From Jacaranda mimosifolia (taxonomy: Eukaryota > Streptophyta > Magnoliopsida > Lamiales > Bignoniaceae), in contig CM032127.1 of NCBI GenBank assembly GCA_018894105.1, forward strand, positions 1,211,001 to 1,275,000: 64,000 nucleotides of DNA, given 5' to 3'. Below the pieces are notes generated by a model that did not search any database, had not been told where the DNA came from, and was given only the letters and a program-made list of their open reading frames with translations. Made by a program: the position numbers and the translations under genes. Shown here piece after piece: positions 61,005 to 64,000 of the stretch. The number at the start of each line of letters is the position of its first letter. Within the stretch, counting starts at the first letter, position 1.

Positions 61005-62840
61005 TACGGATGTGCATTCGATTAAAACCAAACGATTCGATCGGTTAATTGTTGATTTTTTGAAAATCATAATCGAAAATCGAACTAGACTAGGTTCGGT
61101 TTTGGTTCTAATTGAAACCAAATCGATTATAATCAAATTTTTACCGAAATCAAAAAACCAAAAAAATCGATTAAAATCAAAACCGAACAGAGGGAAAATA
61201 TATATATATATATATAACTTGTTTTTTGTACCAAAAAAGTGTGATAAAAGTTTGTTTAATAAAAAAATTGAATTGGGTTACTTATTCTTTTAGTAACAAA
61301 AAATTTATTTGATAAAAGTATATCAATAAAAAATATTTATTTTTAGGTGAAAATATTGAATTAGATTACTTTTTTTTTTGTATATTGAAAATATTTATTT
61401 TTATAAAATTATAATTTATCTATTGTAAATAAATACATTTAAAATATTATAAATTTAAGAAGATAAATAAATATTTTAATTATTTTATGTCGTAAAAATT
61501 TTAGTACACACATTGAGTGTGCTAAAATTACTGGCTTATAACCGCTAAGCCAAATGCATGCGATTTTTGCATATTCAAACATTAACTGCCAAGGTTGGAT
61601 AATGAATTAAATCTTAAACTCAGTCTACTAAAATTAAATAGCTAATTAATTCAATGATATCATATTATAGATTGTGGATTTGTAAATTTTGTGAAAAATA
61701 CAATTTTAACCTTATTAAATCATCATTTATAGAGAATAATTTTGGAATATTGATAAAATTTATATCCAAACTATCTTTTTTGTGTTGAATTCTCCAATTT
61801 ATCTTCAAACTATATTGTCAATTTTTGTCGTAGGAATAATTGAAAGGACAAACTATGTAAATGAACAAAAATAACTTCTATTTTAGACACAGAATTGTCT
61901 TTGTTTTTATAATAGTATAGATAAAATATTTTATTGGTCAATAGATGCAATATACTACTAGTACCACCACAAGAATAGCCGAATAGAATTCAATTCCTTA
62001 TCCCTTAGTTTGCAATTTAAATTAAAATTTTAATTTTACCCATCAACATACCCTATAATATCTATAAGTTTAATTAACTAATTAAAAGATGCCGAGTGGC
62101 CTGTGGCCTAGCGGCATAAGTCTCCCACATAATATAGGAGGTCAGAAGTTCGAGCCCTAACGGACTCCTGATGTGCATGTGTATAAATAAAAAAAAATAA
62201 CTAATTAAAAGAAGAATTTTAACTTCCTTTTTATATAACATTTTTTGCTTTTTAAATCATAATCAACTATTTTTAATATGTAATGTGTATTAGTTCATAT
62301 AATAAAAAAAAAAACTATGTAATTGTATCGTTTGAGTCAGAAAAAATGTTATATTTTTTCCTTTTTGTGTCATAACTATTCATGTTTTTATATGTCATAT
62401 ATTAATATCTATACTATTTATAAAGCGTAGGGTTCTTAATAACTACTTTGATATATTTAGTAATAAAAAAATAAAATCAATTATATTTTATAAGATAAAG
62501 ACAATATAGTTTTATTTTCTCTTCTCCAATTTTACATCTTTTTTTCCAAGTATTTCACCTTATCAAAAATTTCCTTTTATTTTTCCCAAAAACTTAGAAA
62601 TGCATTAACATTTATATTATTTGAAAATTTATATTTATTTGTTTTAGACTTAAAAAATTTAATCAAAAAATGTGAAATAAAACTAAAACTAGTAGCACTT
62701 GAATAATAAAATTTTATAACCGAATCGAACCGATTTTTTTGATTTTTGATTCAGTTTCTGTTAATCGAATTTTAAAAAAAAGAAAAAGAAAAAAAAAAAA
62801 AACCTAGTTCAATTCGGATTTTTTTGTTTTAACACCCCTA
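61005..62840. mobile_element. hAT-like non-autonomous element (X3 copy)
   Basis: Same element and same target as 29780-31486: flanks actacaga (60997-61004) and accacaaa (62841-62848). The left tip has mutated to TACGGATGTGC. It is longer mainly because a SINE sits inside it (62090-62197). No transposase frame. Confidence 0.85.
62090..62197 (+). mobile_element. tRNA-derived SINE nested in the hAT-like element
   Basis: A 108-bp insertion with an A-box-like tggcctagcgg, a B-box-like agttcgagccc and an A-rich tail. It is flanked by a perfect 15-bp target duplication, taactaattaaaaga (62075-62089 and 62198-62212). The X2 copy of the host element has the empty site at about 30855. It is related to the SINE at 32984-33100. 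Confidence 0.9.
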
Positions 62841-63183
62841 ACCACAAAGACGACTGATTTACGTACTACTACCGCAAGCAAATCCAAACCCATAACCTTC
62901 TTGTAAGAAGTAATGGGTCATGTCCAATTAAACTACTAATTCGGTGTAACTTTCGACGCAAACTCAAATAAAAGTTATTTTGATCTAAAATCTACAGAGC
63001 GAAACTCTTGGGCTTATTCGCCCACTCTGGAATTGTACTGTTATAGTTCAATATGAGCCAAATTCCCAACCCACTTAAAGTTTTGCTTGGCGTTGCATTA
63101 AATGATCAAACCGCATTCGGTTTTTGGGCTTTTCTTTTTCCAGGGATAGATCCATTTCGGAAAAGCTTCTTCTAGTCTTATAA
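62841..63183. repeat. Block X3 spacer
   Basis: Collinear with 31487-31879, with a ~35-bp deletion near 63110. No gene. Confidence 0.55.
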
Positions 63184-63847
63184 AATACTGTCAATAAATC
63201 AGATTTTAATTCGAATTCAATCTAAATTTTATATAAATTTTAGAATTTTTAATTAATTAAAATATTTAATGAATCAAATTTGATTATAAATATTCTTAAT
63301 CCAAAATAATTAAATCAAATATAGAATTAAGCAATTCAATCAGTTAAATATCCAAATTCGAACTTTAATATTTTTTATTAAATTAATACTCTTATATATA
63401 ATATTAATAAAAAAATTTAAATAAAGTTTATATATTATATTGACCTAATATCTATATTAACATTTATATTATACTATTAATATTGAGTCTTTAACCTGAA
63501 AAATAAAAAAGAATATTGATAAAATGTCAAATATAATAACATATAATAGTTTATTTATGCATTAATATAATATGAAAATAGGAATTTAGTATTTAAATAT
63601 GACATATATTTCTTTATAAATACAATACTTTTATAAAATTCAAAAGGAAAAAAAGAAAAAAATTAATAAAAAAATAAATCAGGTCAAATTTTTTAATCAA
63701 ATTTCATATATCCATCGAATTCGGATATAGTACTGACTAATAAAGATTCTATAGAATTTCGGATCAGATTCAAATATGAATTTTGATAATCAAATTCAAA
63801 TTCAAATATGACAGATCTGATCATAATTCGACTGGTTGACAGCCCTA
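63184..63847 (-). mobile_element. hAT-type MITE (X3 copy)
   Basis: Same insertion as 31880-32590. Ends AATACTGTCAATAA and GTTGACAGCCCTA; flanks tcttataa (63176-63183) and tcttatat (63848-63855), an 8-bp duplication with one mismatch. Confidence 0.8.
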
Positions 63848-64000
63848 TCTTATATTATGGGGAACACCAATATGATATCCATTTCAAAATAATAAATTCA
63901 AAATAAACGGATGATAAATTCAATAAAAATTCAAATTTGAATTTCAACACAATTGTAATTATAATAAAGCTTGAAAGAATATTACAAAGTTATATTGGGG
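63848..64000. repeat. Block X3, distal part, runs off the window
   Basis: Collinear with 32591-32760. In X2 this sequence leads within 2 kb to the carrier promoter and gene. Confidence 0.6.

Overview
The window reads as nuclear DNA of a flowering plant, most likely a eudicot and perhaps an asterid. The species cannot be named from sequence alone. The evidence is: spliceosomal genes with ~100-110 bp GT-AG introns, plant-specific ankyrin/PGG membrane proteins, plant SLC25A44-like mitochondrial carrier fragments, Copia polymerase remnants, solo LTRs, hAT- and Mutator-type MITEs, tRNA-like SINEs, and AT-rich spacers. Nothing bacterial is present (no operons, no CRISPR).

The core is a tandem family of two-exon genes, all on the minus strand, encoding ankyrin-repeat proteins with a C-terminal four-helix PGG membrane module (BDA1/ITN1/ACD6-like). 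Six look intact: 3249-4725, 7409-8865, 20931-22457, 25272-27627, 50926-52384 and 54888-56362. Every intact exon 1 is exactly 576 bp and splices in phase 0 to a 774-846 bp exon 2. Seven further loci are pseudogenes or fragments: 1770-2438, 5243-6209, 23527-23864, 24320-24545, 41934-42491, 46201-47693 and 48427-49202. Arabidopsis members of this family act in immune and stress signalling; a similar role here is inference.

The array is a segmental duplication. Each ankyrin cluster is followed by the same long non-coding block: starting near 8990 (X1), 27985 (X2) and 57390 (X3). X1 and X2 lead into the 5' region of a plus-strand mitochondrial carrier gene. The carrier survives as a decayed copy (748-1126), an orphan promoter region (20090-20625) and a truncated ORF whose tail comes from an LTR (34787-35311). 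X3 runs off the window end, so a further carrier copy may lie just beyond.

Transposons are layered on this frame and many can be ordered in time. A 1.7-1.8 kb hAT-like element with 8-bp target duplication is shared by X2 and X3 but absent from X1. A SINE hit only the X3 copy. A solo LTR sits inside a hAT-type MITE in X1. A Mutator-type MITE with 9-bp target duplication sits inside an LTR at 38515-41804. A solo LTR expanded one ankyrin intron from about 110 to 934 bp. In X3 a ~313 bp segment that is single-copy in X2 has become a seven-unit array with a dimeric higher-order pattern (58363-60537).

Within the gene family, the visible variation lies in the 5' flanks (at least two unrelated types), the first glycine of the PGG motif, and the loop between the third and fourth membrane helices, which has grown in frame by separate tandem duplications in three paralogues.
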